This document shows, in pieces, positions 35,617 to 44,181 of a DNA stretch of 64,000 nucleotides; the first letter of the stretch is position 1; each line of letters begins with the position of its first letter. The stretch spans positions 248,001-312,000 of the forward strand of contig NZ_CADFEI010000001.1 in the NCBI RefSeq assembly GCF_902833225.1. The letters run 5' to 3'. A program made the position numbers and the translations under genes. The notes beneath the pieces are model-generated. The model ran no database searches and was not told where the DNA came from. It saw only the letters and a list, made by a program, of their open reading frames with translations. This stretch comes from Burkholderia sp. BCC1644 (GTDB lineage Bacteria; Pseudomonadota; Gammaproteobacteria; Burkholderiales; Burkholderiaceae).

Positions 35617-35755
35617 ATAGGTGCGTGCGGCATTTGGCGCAATGAATCGCACGTTGATGCGCCAACGCTGACTAACCGACAGGCGTGCCGCGCCGACCGG
35701 CTAGCCCGGTTGCGCGGCGCCGTTTCCCCGTTCATTTTCGAAGGAGTGTCCGATC

Positions 35756-36442
35756 ATGAAGATTCTGGTTGTCCTGACCTCGCACGACACGCTCGGCGAC
35801 ACCGGCAAGAAAACCGGCTTCTGGCTCGAGGAACTGGCCGCGCCGTACTACGCGTTCAAGGATGCCGGCGTCGAGCTGACGCTCGCATCGCCGAAGGGCG
35901 GCCAGCCGCCGCTCGATCCGAAAAGCAGCGATCCGGCCGCGCAGACCGACGCGACGCGCCGCTTCGAGGCGGATGCGGCGGCCAAGGCCGAACTCGCGTC
36001 GACGCGCAAGCTGACCGACGTATCGGTGGACGACTACGACGCCGTGTTCTACCCGGGCGGCCACGGCCCGCTGTGGGATCTCGCCGAGGATCTGCATTCG
36101 ATCGGCCTGATCGAGCGCGCGCTCGCCGCCGGCAAGCCGGTCGCGGCCGTCTGCCACGCGCCGGGCGTGCTGCGCCACGTGAAGAACCCGCAGACCGGCG
36201 AATCGGTCGTGCGCGGCAAGCGTGCGACGGGCTTCACCAACAGCGAGGAAGCGGCCGTCGAACTGACGGAAGTCGTGCCGTTCCTCGTCGAGGACATGTT
36301 GAAGACCAACGGCGCGGAATTCGAGCGCAGCGCCGACTGGGCGCCGCATGTCGTCACCGACGGGCTGCTGATCACGGGGCAGAACCCCGCGTCGTCGGAG
36401 CCGGCTGCCGAGGCATTGCTCGCGAAGCTCGGCCATCTGTAA
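35756..36442 (+). CDS. DJ-1/PfpI family protein (class I glutamine amidotransferase-like, glyoxalase III-like)
   Basis: 228 residues. The fold is marked by KTGFWLEELAAPYYAF with the conserved glutamate at 25, YPGGHGP near 100, and the nucleophile elbow AVCHAPG with Cys133 and His134. This arrangement is that of Hsp31/YhbO-type proteins that convert methylglyoxal to lactate without glutathione or repair glycated molecules. A very good ribosome site (GAAGGAG) precedes the ATG. It is followed by an Old Yellow Enzyme gene, so the pair forms an electrophile-defence unit probably controlled by the TetR-type operators upstream. Confidence 0.9.
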   Translation: MKILVVLTSHDTLGDTGKKTGFWLEELAAPYYAFKDAGVELTLASPKGGQPPLDPKSSDPAAQTDATRRFEADAAAKAELASTRKLTDVSVDDYDAVFYPGGHGPLWDLAEDLHSIGLIERALAAGKPVAAVCHAPGVLRHVKNPQTGESVVRGKRATGFTNSEEAAVELTEVVPFLVEDMLKTNGAEFERSADWAPHVVTDGLLITGQNPASSEPAAEALLAKLGHL

Positions 36443-36579
36443 TCGCATGGCGCCGGCCCGCTCCGGCGCCGTTCCCGCTCCGTCGCCGGGCATCGCCGGC
36501 GACGGTCCCGATCGTTCCGCCGCGCGCATCGCGCGGCGAGTTCCCAGTCGTTTTGCAGAACCAAGCAAAGGAGTCGTGG

Positions 36580-37689
36580 ATGTCTGCCCTGTTCGAACCG
36601 TTCAAACTCAAGGATGTCACGCTGCGCAACCGCATCGCGGTGCCGCCGATGTGCCAGTACGTCGCGGAAGACGGCGTCGTCAACGACTGGCATCACGTGC
36701 ATCTGGCCGGCATCGCGCGCGGCGGTGCGGGCCTCGTGATCGCGGAGGCGACGGCCGTGTCGCCGGAAGGGCGCATCACGCCGGGCTGTGCCGGGCTGTG
36801 GAACGATGCCCAGGCCGAAGCGTTCGCGCCGTCGGTCGCAGCGATCAAGACGGCCGGCGCGGTGCCCGGCATCCAGATCGCGCACGCAGGCCGCAAGGCG
36901 AGCGCGAACCGTCCGTGGGAAGGCGACGACCATATCGCCGACGGCAATCCGCACGGCTGGCAGACCATCGCACCGTCGGCCGTGCCGTTCGGCGCGCACC
37001 TGCCGAAAGTGCCGCATGAAATGACGCACGACGACATCGCCCGCGTGCAGGCCGATTTCGTCGCGTCGGCGAAGCGCGCACGCGACCTCGGCTTCGAATG
37101 GCTCGAACTGCACTTCGCGCACGGCTACCTCGGCCAGAGCTTCTTCTCGGTGCATTCGAACCACCGCACCGACGAATACGGCGGCTCGGCCGAGAATCGC
37201 GGCCGCTTCCTCGTCGATACGCTCGCGGCCGTCCGCAAGGTCTGGCCCGAGCACCTGCCGCTGACCGCGCGCCTCGGCGTGATCGAATACGACGGCCGCG
37301 ACGAAGAGACGCTCGCCGAGTCGATCGCGCTCACGCAGCGGATGAAGCAGGAAGGACTCGACATGCTGAGCGTGTCGGTCGGCTTCTCGACGCCCACCGC
37401 ACAGATTCCGTGGGGCCCGGCGTTCCTCGCGCCGATCGCCGAGCGCGTGCGCCGCGAGGCCGGGCTGCCGGTGTCGTCCGCGTGGGGGATCGACACCCCG
37501 CAACTGGCGAACCGCGTGGTGGCCGAAGAGCAGCTGGATCTCGTGATGGTCGGCCGCGCGCATCTGGCCGATCCGCACTGGCCGTACTACGCAGCCAAGC
37601 AGTTGGGCGTCGAGCGTCCGTCGTGGACGCTGCCCGCGCCGTACGCGCACTGGCTCGAGCGTTACCGGATCGCCGACAAGGTGGCCTGA
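36580..37689 (+). CDS. Old Yellow Enzyme family NADH:flavin oxidoreductase (YqjM-like)
   Basis: 369 residues. The FMN barrel has the YqjM-class fingerprint: Cys25 in PPMCQY modulates the flavin, HAGRKAS at about 102-108 binds FMN, and His178/His181 in ELHFAHGYLGQ bind the substrate carbonyl. SVHSNHRTDEYGGS and MVGRAHLADP complete the family pattern. It reduces activated alkenes, quinones or nitro compounds with NAD(P)H in the cytoplasm. The ATG follows AAAGGAGTCGTGG, an optimal ribosome site, 137 bases after the DJ-1/PfpI gene. Confidence 0.92.
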   Translation: MSALFEPFKLKDVTLRNRIAVPPMCQYVAEDGVVNDWHHVHLAGIARGGAGLVIAEATAVSPEGRITPGCAGLWNDAQAEAFAPSVAAIKTAGAVPGIQIAHAGRKASANRPWEGDDHIADGNPHGWQTIAPSAVPFGAHLPKVPHEMTHDDIARVQADFVASAKRARDLGFEWLELHFAHGYLGQSFFSVHSNHRTDEYGGSAENRGRFLVDTLAAVRKVWPEHLPLTARLGVIEYDGRDEETLAESIALTQRMKQEGLDMLSVSVGFSTPTAQIPWGPAFLAPIAERVRREAGLPVSSAWGIDTPQLANRVVAEEQLDLVMVGRAHLADPHWPYYAAKQLGVERPSWTLPAPYAHWLERYRIADKVA

Positions 37690-37762
37690 GCGGCCGTGGC
37701 GGCACGGCGCGCCGGCGCGGCCCGTGCATGATGCGCGCCGCCGATCCGGCGCCGATGGATAG

Positions 37763-37809
37763 AATGGCGGTTCGCGCAGGCCGGTTGCCGGCGCGAACCG
37801 CCATTTTTT
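37763..37809 (+). terminator. Rho-independent terminator after the Old Yellow Enzyme gene
   Basis: Perfect 15-bp stem AATGGCGGTTCGCGC/GCGCGAACCGCCATT around a 13-base loop, followed by TTTTTC. It also reads as part of the leader of the next gene, whose ATG is 19 bases beyond. Confidence 0.88.
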
Positions 37810-37827
37810 CATTTCGACAGAGGTGCC

Positions 37828-38898
37828 ATGGGCGCACATGACCCGTCGTCTCACGACTCCGTCGCACGGCCGCGCGCGCAGCAGATTGCCCGCATCGTGC
37901 TGTATGCGGCGCTGCTGGTGCTCGCGCTGTGGGTGATCCGCGACTTCATTCCCGCCATCGCATGGGCCTGCGTGATCGCCATCGCGATGTGGCCGCTGCT
38001 CAAATGCTTCGAATCGCACCGGCTGTTCCGTGACCGGCCGACGCTCATCGCGACCGTCATCACGGCCGGGATCTCGCTGCTCGTCGTGCTGCCGATCGCC
38101 GTCGCGGCGACCCAGGCGATCGGGCAGGCGCACGACCTGCGCGAATGGCTGAGGACGGTCCAGGAGAACGGCATTCCGTTGCCGGACGTCGTCGGCCGGC
38201 TGCCTTACGGATCGGCGCAGATCACCGAATGGTGGCAGGCCAATCTCGGTCATCCGCTGCATGCGTCCAGCGCGATGCACGGCGTCAACAGCGAGAAATT
38301 CCTTGCGTTCGGCCGGCAGTTCGGCACGAAACTCGCGCATGCGCTGCTCGAATTCGGCTTCATGCTCGTCACGCTGTTCGTGATCCTGCGCGCGGGCCAC
38401 AAGCTGTCGGGCGCGTTGCTGCAGGGCGCGCGGCGCGCGTTCGGGCACAACGGCGCGGAACTGATCGACCGGATGGTCAAGGCCGTGTACGGCACGGTGA
38501 CGGGGCTCGTCGTCGTCGGGCTCGGCGAGGGCGCGCTGCTCGGCATCGCGTATGCGTTGGCCGGCGTCCCGCATGCGGCGCTGCTCGGCCTCGTCACGGC
38601 GATCGCCGCGATGCTGCCGTTCTGCGCGCCGATCGTGTTCTGCGGTGCGGCGCTCTGGCTGTTCGTGCAGGGCGCGACGATGTGGGCCGTCGTGGTGGCC
38701 GTGCTGGGTTTCATCGTCGTGTTCGTCGCCGAGCATTTCGTGCGGCCGGTGCTGATCGGCAGCTCGGCGCGGCTGCCGTTCCTGCTCGTGCTGTTCGGCA
38801 TCCTCGGCGGCGCCGAGACGTTCGGCCTGATCGGACTGTTCGTCGGTCCCGCGCTGATGACGGTGCTGACGATGCTGTGGGCCGAGTGGATCGCGTGA
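37828..38898 (+). CDS. AI-2E/PerM-family transporter (YdiK-like)
   Basis: 356 residues, seven to eight predicted helices. An N-terminal pair of hydrophobic segments (about 16-55 and 72-95), a periplasmic part and the long C-terminal hydrophobic region (about 220-345) with VGLGEGALLGIAYALAGVPH and FVGPALMTVLTML match the PerM family. Members include the autoinducer-2 exporter TqsA and sodium/proton antiporters, so the substrate is open. The gene appears to stand alone, with a terminator directly before it and hairpins after it. Confidence 0.85.
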   Translation: MGAHDPSSHDSVARPRAQQIARIVLYAALLVLALWVIRDFIPAIAWACVIAIAMWPLLKCFESHRLFRDRPTLIATVITAGISLLVVLPIAVAATQAIGQAHDLREWLRTVQENGIPLPDVVGRLPYGSAQITEWWQANLGHPLHASSAMHGVNSEKFLAFGRQFGTKLAHALLEFGFMLVTLFVILRAGHKLSGALLQGARRAFGHNGAELIDRMVKAVYGTVTGLVVVGLGEGALLGIAYALAGVPHAALLGLVTAIAAMLPFCAPIVFCGAALWLFVQGATMWAVVVAVLGFIVVFVAEHFVRPVLIGSSARLPFLLVLFGILGGAETFGLIGLFVGPALMTVLTMLWAEWIA

Positions 38899-38907
38899 CG
38901 AGGCGCG

Positions 38908-38965
38908 CCGCTGCGCCGATTCGAGGCGGCGGCGCAGCGGTATCGATGCGCATGCAAGCATGCGC
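38908..38965 (+). terminator. two tandem hairpins after the AI-2E-type gene
   Basis: First stem CCGCTGCGCCG/CGGCGCAGCGG (38908-38940), second stem GCGCATGC/GCATGCGC with a two-base loop (38948-38965). Both are perfect but not followed by T-runs. Likely a structured transcript end; termination unproven. Confidence 0.4.
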
Positions 38966-39109
38966 CGGCCGCACGATCCGGCTTGCGCGCGGGCATGCCA
39001 TGCAGGGATTCGTATAAAGATCTCTACATTTCTTTTCGATCCGGACCCAAAGGTCTAGTAGCATGGGGCTTTCGATCACGCCGGCACGGCGCAGCAGATT
39101 TTCCCAAGC

Positions 39110-39484
39110 ATGCGATTGATTTCGATGTCCCGACCCGCCGCGACGCTGTCCCTGGCCGCGAGTTGCCTGATGTTGCACGGCTGCGCGTGGTTCGACTCGT
39201 GGTTGCCATTCTCGTATTCACGCACGCCGCTCGCGCGCGCCGCATCGCGGCATGGCGCGACGCGCGCCGACGTCGTCCGCGCCGGCGGCAACCCGCGCAG
39301 CGTATGGATGGTGCGCAACGGCAGCGGCGTCTGCTACAACTACTTCATCGAGCACGGCAACGATCATCGCGAGTATTTCGTGGTGTTCGACAGGGCCGGC
39401 GTCGTCACGCAATACGGCTTCGATTCCTGCATGGACGCCGACCGCAAGGGCACGCTCCAGCCGGGCAAGGCCGCTTCGCGCTAG
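39110..39484 (+). CDS. OsmE-like small lipoprotein
   Basis: 124 residues. A leader with lipobox MLHGC puts the lipidated cysteine at 25. The mature part matches the OsmE/BamE-like fold seen in E. coli OsmE: TRADVVRAGGNP followed by GVCYNYFI, EYFVVFDRAGVV and YGFDSC, with two cysteines that align with those of OsmE. OsmE is an osmotically induced inner-membrane lipoprotein of unclear function. A start at 39125 is possible and would remove five residues. The upstream 100 bases are A+T-rich and may hold a stress promoter. Confidence 0.7.
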   Translation: MRLISMSRPAATLSLAASCLMLHGCAWFDSWLPFSYSRTPLARAASRHGATRADVVRAGGNPRSVWMVRNGSGVCYNYFIEHGNDHREYFVVFDRAGVVTQYGFDSCMDADRKGTLQPGKAASR

Positions 39485-39501
39485 CGCGGCGGCCTTGCCC
39501 G
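39462..39501. terminator. hairpin spanning the end of the OsmE-like gene
   Basis: Perfect 13-bp arms CGGGCAAGGCCGC/GCGGCCTTGCCCG with a loop that itself contains the palindrome CGCGCTAGCGCG. The stop codon lies in the loop, so the left arm is coding. It separates the convergent SDR gene; probable bidirectional terminator, without T-run. Confidence 0.5.
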
Positions 39502-39508
39502 CCCGTCG

Positions 39509-40303
39509 TTACGCGATCGTGTCGACCACGCCGCCGTCCACCCGCAACGCGGCGCCCGTCGTCGCCGAAGCGAGTGGCGAGCACACGTAGACGACCAGGT
39601 TCGCCACTTCCTCGGGCGTCGCGGGCCGCTGGATGATCGAGCTCGAGCGATGGTTGCGCACGAAATCCACGGCTACGTCCTCCACGCTACGGCCGGTCTC
39701 GTCGGCCGTTTCCTTCAGCAGCGCCCGCACGCCCTCCGACATCGTCGGCCCCGGCAGCACCGAGTTGACGGTCACGCGCGTGCCGGCCGCGAGCTTCGCG
39801 AGGCCGCGCGCGATCGACAGCTGCGCGGTTTTCGTGAACCCGTAATGAATCATGTCGACCGGGATGTTCAGGCCCGATTCCGACGAAATGAACACGATGC
39901 GCCCGGCATTGCGTTCGATCATTCCCTTCAGGTAATGCCGCGCCAGCCGCACGCCGGACATCACGTTCATCTGGAAGTAATGTTCCCACTCGGCGTCGTC
40001 GATCTCGAAGAACGCCTTCAGCCCGTAGATGCCCGCATTGTTGACGAGGATGTCGGCCTGCGGCGTGTGCTGCGTGATGCGCGCGACGCCGGCCGCGTCG
40101 GACAGGTCGGCGGCGACGCCGTCGAAGCTCGCGCCGGGCACGGTGGCGCGCAGTTGCGCGAGCGCCGACTGCACCGACGTGTCGCTGCGGCCGTTGACGA
40201 CGACGCGCGCACCGGCGCGCGCGAGCCCTTCGGCGATCGCGAGCCCGATGCCGGCGGTGGAGGCGGTGACGACCGCGGTCTTGCCTTTCAGATCGATGTG
40301 CAT
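39509..40303 (-). CDS. short-chain dehydrogenase/reductase
   Basis: 264 residues. The cofactor loop TASTAGIG (13-20) has the variant Thr/Ala form, NNAG is at 88-91, and the active residues are Ser140, Tyr154 and Lys158 (HYGFTKT). Sequence near the second strand (VNGRS) suggests NADP(H). The C-terminal third contains an unusual acidic-basic insertion around DVAVDFVRNHRSSSII, seen in a subset of oxidoreductases annotated as 3-oxoacyl-ACP reductase-like. It diverges from the AraC regulator gene, which may control it. Substrate unknown. Confidence 0.85.
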   Translation of the reverse strand: MHIDLKGKTAVVTASTAGIGLAIAEGLARAGARVVVNGRSDTSVQSALAQLRATVPGASFDGVAADLSDAAGVARITQHTPQADILVNNAGIYGLKAFFEIDDAEWEHYFQMNVMSGVRLARHYLKGMIERNAGRIVFISSESGLNIPVDMIHYGFTKTAQLSIARGLAKLAAGTRVTVNSVLPGPTMSEGVRALLKETADETGRSVEDVAVDFVRNHRSSSIIQRPATPEEVANLVVYVCSPLASATTGAALRVDGGVVDTIA

Positions 40304-40473
40304 GAGCGTGACGGGAGAGGAGTGAACGGGAACCGCCGCGCGTGCCGCGGCGGCCGGAACTCAAAGCTTAGGCGAAACGGCGCGATCCGGCGTCGAAGCG
40401 GGGAGCGCCGGTTGCGCGCCGCCTCACAGTCTTGTACGGTGAGCGTTCGCCGTCCGAACCGGGAGCCCGCCGC

Positions 40474-41319
40474 GTGAGCCGTACCGCCAACCGATCCATC
40501 GATCCGTCGCCGTTCTGGCGCGACGCCGCGCTGCCGTTCATCGAGGCGCGTACCGTCGACGACGGACGCGAGATCTGCTACGCGAAGCACACGCACGATA
40601 CGTTTTCGGTGGGCGCGATCGTCGGTGGCACGAGCACCTACGTGAACGGTGCGACGAACGCACACGTCGGGCGCGGCGTGCTCGTGATCATCGATCCGGA
40701 ACAGGTGCATGCCTGCAATCCGTACGGCCCAGATGCGTGGGCGTACCGGATGGTCTATGTCGAGGTGCCGTGGCTCGCGCGGCTGCAGCATTCGCTGGGC
40801 CGCGATCCGAACGGTGATTTTCACGGTTTTTCGCCGAAATTGACGGAACGGGGCGACCTGTTTGCGCAATTTGGCGGGTTCTATCGCACGCTCGTGTCGC
40901 CATCGGTCGATCTGCTCGGCAAGGAAAGCGCGGCGGTCGAATTCTTCACGCAACTGCATGGCGCACTCGATCGCGAACCGCCCGACCCGCGGCCGGGCGA
41001 CGACAACGCGAAGCTCGCGCGCGCGGCCGACTACATCGCCGCACATTGTCGCGAGGGCGTGACGCTCGATGCGATCTGCGCGGCGGCCGACCTGTCGCCG
41101 TCGTATCTGATCCGCACCTTCAACGCGCGCTACGGGATGACGCCGCATGCATTCCTGATCGATCGTCGCGTGCAGTACGGCCGCACCGAGCTGCGCCGCG
41201 GCCGGCCGATCGCCGAAGTCGCGCTCGACGCGGGCTTTGCCGACCAGGCCCATTTCCAGCGCGCATTCCGGCGCATCGCGGCCGCGACGCCCGGACAGTA
41301 CCGCAGCGCGATGCGCTGA
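40474..41319 (+). CDS. AraC-family transcriptional regulator with cupin sensor domain
   Basis: 281 residues. The N-terminal part is an AraC-type cupin (KHTHDTFSVGAIVGG, DPEQVHACNP). The C-terminal 100 residues hold the double HTH (DAICAAADLSPSYLIRTFNA and PIAEVALDAGFADQAHFQRA). Start taken as GTG at 40474, with GGGAG eight bases upstream; a TTG at 40432 would add 14 residues without a ribosome site. The gene converges with a LysE-type exporter gene 12 bases away; AraC-LysE neighbours of this kind are frequent and usually linked in function. Confidence 0.88.
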   Translation: MSRTANRSIDPSPFWRDAALPFIEARTVDDGREICYAKHTHDTFSVGAIVGGTSTYVNGATNAHVGRGVLVIIDPEQVHACNPYGPDAWAYRMVYVEVPWLARLQHSLGRDPNGDFHGFSPKLTERGDLFAQFGGFYRTLVSPSVDLLGKESAAVEFFTQLHGALDREPPDPRPGDDNAKLARAADYIAAHCREGVTLDAICAAADLSPSYLIRTFNARYGMTPHAFLIDRRVQYGRTELRRGRPIAEVALDAGFADQAHFQRAFRRIAAATPGQYRSAMR

Positions 41320-41331
41320 CCGGCAGCGCGG

Positions 41332-41919
41332 CTACACGTCGAGCAGGAACAACGCGCTGCCTGCCAGCAGCAGCGCCATCAGCCGGTTGAACACGCGCAT
41401 GCGCCGCGCGTTCGCGAGCCGATGCCGCAGCGACGCGCCCGCATACGCCCAGCACGCGATCGACGCGAAGCAGATCACCAGATACAGCGCGGCGAATAAC
41501 CAGACCTGTGTGCGGTCGCCGTCGGCCGCATAGGCGCCCATCGCGGCCACGCACGCGAGCCATGCCTTCGGATTGAGCCACTGCATCGCCGCGCCGGCCG
41601 CCGCCGACGGGCCGGCCACGTCCGGGTCGGCCGACAGCCGGCCGTCGTCGAGCGCGAGCCGCAGCGCCATGTAAAGCAGGAACGCGATCCCCGACCATTG
41701 CGTGGCCGTCGTCAGCACGGGCCAGCGCGCGAGCGCCGCGTGCAGGCCGAGGCCGATCAGCAGAAAGAGCGCGACGAAGCCGAGCGTCGCGCCGGCCGCG
41801 TAGCGCAAGCTAGCGCCAAGGCCGTGACGGGCGCCCGCGCTGAGCGCGACGATGTTGACGGGACCGGGGGTGATCGACGAGGCCAGCGCGAATGCGGCCA
41901 TCGAAATGAGCATGCTCAT
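41332..41919 (-). CDS. LysE/RhtB-family exporter
   Basis: 195 residues with five to six helices. The N-terminal signature ASSITPGPVNI and the central MQWLNPKAWLACVAAMGAY are diagnostic for the LysE/RhtB amino-acid exporters. It is expected in the inner membrane, exporting an amino acid or related compound. Its ATG at 41919 has GGAGACACCTG-like sequence upstream. It converges with the AraC regulator gene, which probably responds to its substrate. Confidence 0.88.
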   Translation of the reverse strand: MSMLISMAAFALASSITPGPVNIVALSAGARHGLGASLRYAAGATLGFVALFLLIGLGLHAALARWPVLTTATQWSGIAFLLYMALRLALDDGRLSADPDVAGPSAAAGAAMQWLNPKAWLACVAAMGAYAADGDRTQVWLFAALYLVICFASIACWAYAGASLRHRLANARRMRVFNRLMALLLAGSALFLLDV

Positions 41920-42018
41920 CAGGTGTCTCCATGCGAAATGTCGAAAGTCGCATCGAGACTACGGGAGCCGTTTCGGCCGGTATTGAAGAAAACTGCCCTC
42001 GGCGGCGCGCGGCCGCCG

Positions 42019-43467
42019 TCAGTGCAGCGCGCGCGGCGCGTGGTCCGGCTGGGACTCGGCCGGGGCGGTTACGTCGGCCGCGCGCAGCGGTCCGCCCGCG
42101 CAGGGTTCCGTCGACACCGAGAAGCCGAACGTATTGACGCCGCCCGAACACGCGACGAACACGCCGCCGCCGTGCATCTCGGCCACGGCCTTGACGATCG
42201 ACAGCCCGAGCCCGTGGTTTTCCTTGCTGTTCGCACGCGCTTCCTCGAGCCGGTAGAAGCGCTCGAACACGTGCGGGCGCTGCACCGGATCGATCGGCTC
42301 GCCGGGGTTCGACACGGCCATGTCGACGAGCGTGTCGCGGCGCGTGATCGTCACGTTCACCGTCGCGCCGGGCGCCGAATGCTGGATCGCGTTGATCAGC
42401 AGGTTCGTCATCGCGCGGCGGAACAGCGACGGATCGACGGCCGCGCGTGCGTCGCCGTGCAGTTCGGCATGCAGTTGCGCCTCGTCGAGCGGGATTTCGA
42501 GGAAATCGAGCATGCGCCGCACCTCGTCGGCAAGCGACACGTCCTTCAGGTCGGTCGCGCGCTCGCCGCGATCGCTGCGCGACAGGAACAGCATGTCGTT
42601 GATGATCACGCGCAGCCGCTCGAATTCCTCGAGGTTCGATTGCAGCGTCTGGCGCATCCGGTCGACCGACTGGTCGCGGCTCGTCAGCGCGACCTGGGTC
42701 TGGCCGATCAGGATGCTGATCGGCGTGCGCAGCTCGTGCGCGACGTCCGCGTTGAACGCTTCGAGCCGTGCGTAGGTCTGCTGGATCCGTTCGAGCGCGC
42801 CGTTGAACGACGTCGCGAGGTCGCGCAGCTCGGTCGGCAGTGCATCGGTCTGCAGCCGCTGGCGGCGGTTGGTCGCGCTCACGCTCGCCGCGTCCTGCGA
42901 CAGCCGGTCGAGCGGCGCGAGCCCGAAGCGCGCGACCGCGCGGCTCAGCAGCAGCGTGATGACGGTGGCCGTCGCGATCAGCGCGGCGAGCGTCCAGCCG
43001 AAGCGGCGCAGCATCCGCTGCGTGCGCTCGCACGACGTCGCGACCACCAGCTGCAGCGTCGGCCGTTCGCCGGCGCCGGCCAGCGTGACGGTCTTCGTCA
43101 TCACCGCGTAGCTGCTGTCGTTGAGCTCGTAGCGCTGGTACGCGCCGAACGGCGGGTCGAGCGGCACGCCGTTGACGGGGCTGCCGAAGCGGAACGCCGG
43201 GTTGTCGCTGACGACCTGATAGTGCGTCGAGCCGTCGGGCGGTTCGAGATCGGCGAGCTTTTCCTGCATCAGGCGGCCGCGTGCGGCCGTGGTCGCATGC
43301 GACACGATCATCTCGGCCACCTTCGCGCGCGTGTCGATCGTCGCGCGCAACTCGGCGAACAGCTGGCGCTCCATCATCACGAACAGCCCGCAGCCGACCA
43401 GCGTGAACACGAGCAGCGACACGATGCCGAACATCGCCGACAGCCGCAGGACGATCGAGCGTTTCAT
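42019..43467 (-). CDS. heavy-metal-type sensor histidine kinase
   Basis: 482 residues. TM1 at about 8-32, a periplasmic domain to about 155 containing a cysteine (TSCERTQ), TM2 at about 158-178 and a HAMP linker. The phosphoacceptor is His244 in DVAHELRTPIS; N box NLLINAIQHS; a G1 box replaced by SNPGEPID as in CusS/CopS-type kinases; G2 GLGLSIVK. The ATG overlaps the response-regulator stop codon by 4 bases. It is the last gene of the RND efflux operon and probably senses a metal or a pump substrate. Confidence 0.9.
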   Translation of the reverse strand: MKRSIVLRLSAMFGIVSLLVFTLVGCGLFVMMERQLFAELRATIDTRAKVAEMIVSHATTAARGRLMQEKLADLEPPDGSTHYQVVSDNPAFRFGSPVNGVPLDPPFGAYQRYELNDSSYAVMTKTVTLAGAGERPTLQLVVATSCERTQRMLRRFGWTLAALIATATVITLLLSRAVARFGLAPLDRLSQDAASVSATNRRQRLQTDALPTELRDLATSFNGALERIQQTYARLEAFNADVAHELRTPISILIGQTQVALTSRDQSVDRMRQTLQSNLEEFERLRVIINDMLFLSRSDRGERATDLKDVSLADEVRRMLDFLEIPLDEAQLHAELHGDARAAVDPSLFRRAMTNLLINAIQHSAPGATVNVTITRRDTLVDMAVSNPGEPIDPVQRPHVFERFYRLEEARANSKENHGLGLSIVKAVAEMHGGGVFVACSGGVNTFGFSVSTEPCAGGPLRAADVTAPAESQPDHAPRALH

Positions 43468-44159
43468 GCCGTCCTCTCGGTGTCGCCGTCCTCGCGCGCC
43501 TCGAGCACGTAGCCCATCCCGCGGATCGTGTGCAGCAGCTTGTCCGCGAACGGGCCGTCGAGTTTGGCGCGCAGCCGCTTGATCGCCGTCTCGACGACGT
43601 TCGCGTTGCTGTCGAAGTTCACGTCCCACACGAGTTCGGCGATCGTCGTCTTCGACAGCACTTCGCCGCTGCGCCGGGCCAGCACGCCGAGCAGCTGGAA
43701 TTCCTGCGCGGTGAGGTCGAGCCGCGTGCCGTCGCGCGTCGCGCGGCGGCCGATCAGGTCGACGCGCAGGTCGCCGATCGAGATCAGCGTCGATTCCTGC
43801 ACGCGCGCGCGGCGCGTCAGCGCGCGCAGCCGCTCGATCAGTTCGAGGAACGAGAAGGGCTTGGTCAGGTAGTCGTCGGCGCCGCCGCGCAGCCCGCGCA
43901 CGCGATCGTCGACGCGGTCGCGCGCGGTCAGCATGATGACGGGCGTCTGCTTCTGCGCGCGCAACGCACGCAGCACGCCGAAGCCGTCGAGCTTCGGCAG
44001 CATCACGTCGAGCACGACCACGTCGTAGTCGAATTCGACGGCCTTCCACGCGCCGTCCTCGCCGTCGAGCGCGGTGTCGACGACCCAGCCTTCCTCGGTC
44101 AGGCCGCTCTTCAGGTATTCGACGACTTTCGGTTCGTCTTCGACGATCAGCACTTTCAT
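43464..44159 (-). CDS. OmpR-family response regulator of the efflux operon
   Basis: 231 residues, with phosphoacceptor Asp51 in VVLDVMLPKLDG, TARDR and TKPFSF in the receiver, and a winged-helix DNA-binding domain ending IKRLRAKLD and TIRGMGYVLE. The heavy-metal group (CusR, CzcR, IrlR) is the closest. It follows the outer-membrane factor gene after 22 bases and overlaps the kinase gene, so the pump operon carries its own regulators at the distal end. Autoregulation of the whole operon is likely. Confidence 0.9.
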   Translation of the reverse strand: MKVLIVEDEPKVVEYLKSGLTEEGWVVDTALDGEDGAWKAVEFDYDVVVLDVMLPKLDGFGVLRALRAQKQTPVIMLTARDRVDDRVRGLRGGADDYLTKPFSFLELIERLRALTRRARVQESTLISIGDLRVDLIGRRATRDGTRLDLTAQEFQLLGVLARRSGEVLSKTTIAELVWDVNFDSNANVVETAIKRLRAKLDGPFADKLLHTIRGMGYVLEAREDGDTERTA

Positions 44160-44181
44160 GTTCGTATTCCGCGTAACCGGG

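Larger units (their letters stand above)
35338..35755. other. intergenic region with duplicated TetR-type operators
   Basis: 418 bases between the LacI gene and the DJ-1/PfpI gene without a convincing gene. It contains two near-identical promoter/operator blocks (35446-35470 and 35592-35617; cores listed separately). The 130 bases between the operators include an ATG at 35494 that opens only a short frame with no recognisable product. The GAAGGAG ribosome site of the DJ-1/PfpI gene lies at its right end. Confidence 0.6.

Noticed and set aside
35442..35645. A 67-codon frame between the duplicated operators
   Set aside because: It reads through both operator blocks and has no ribosome site or family resemblance; the duplicated LDD residues come from the duplicated operators.
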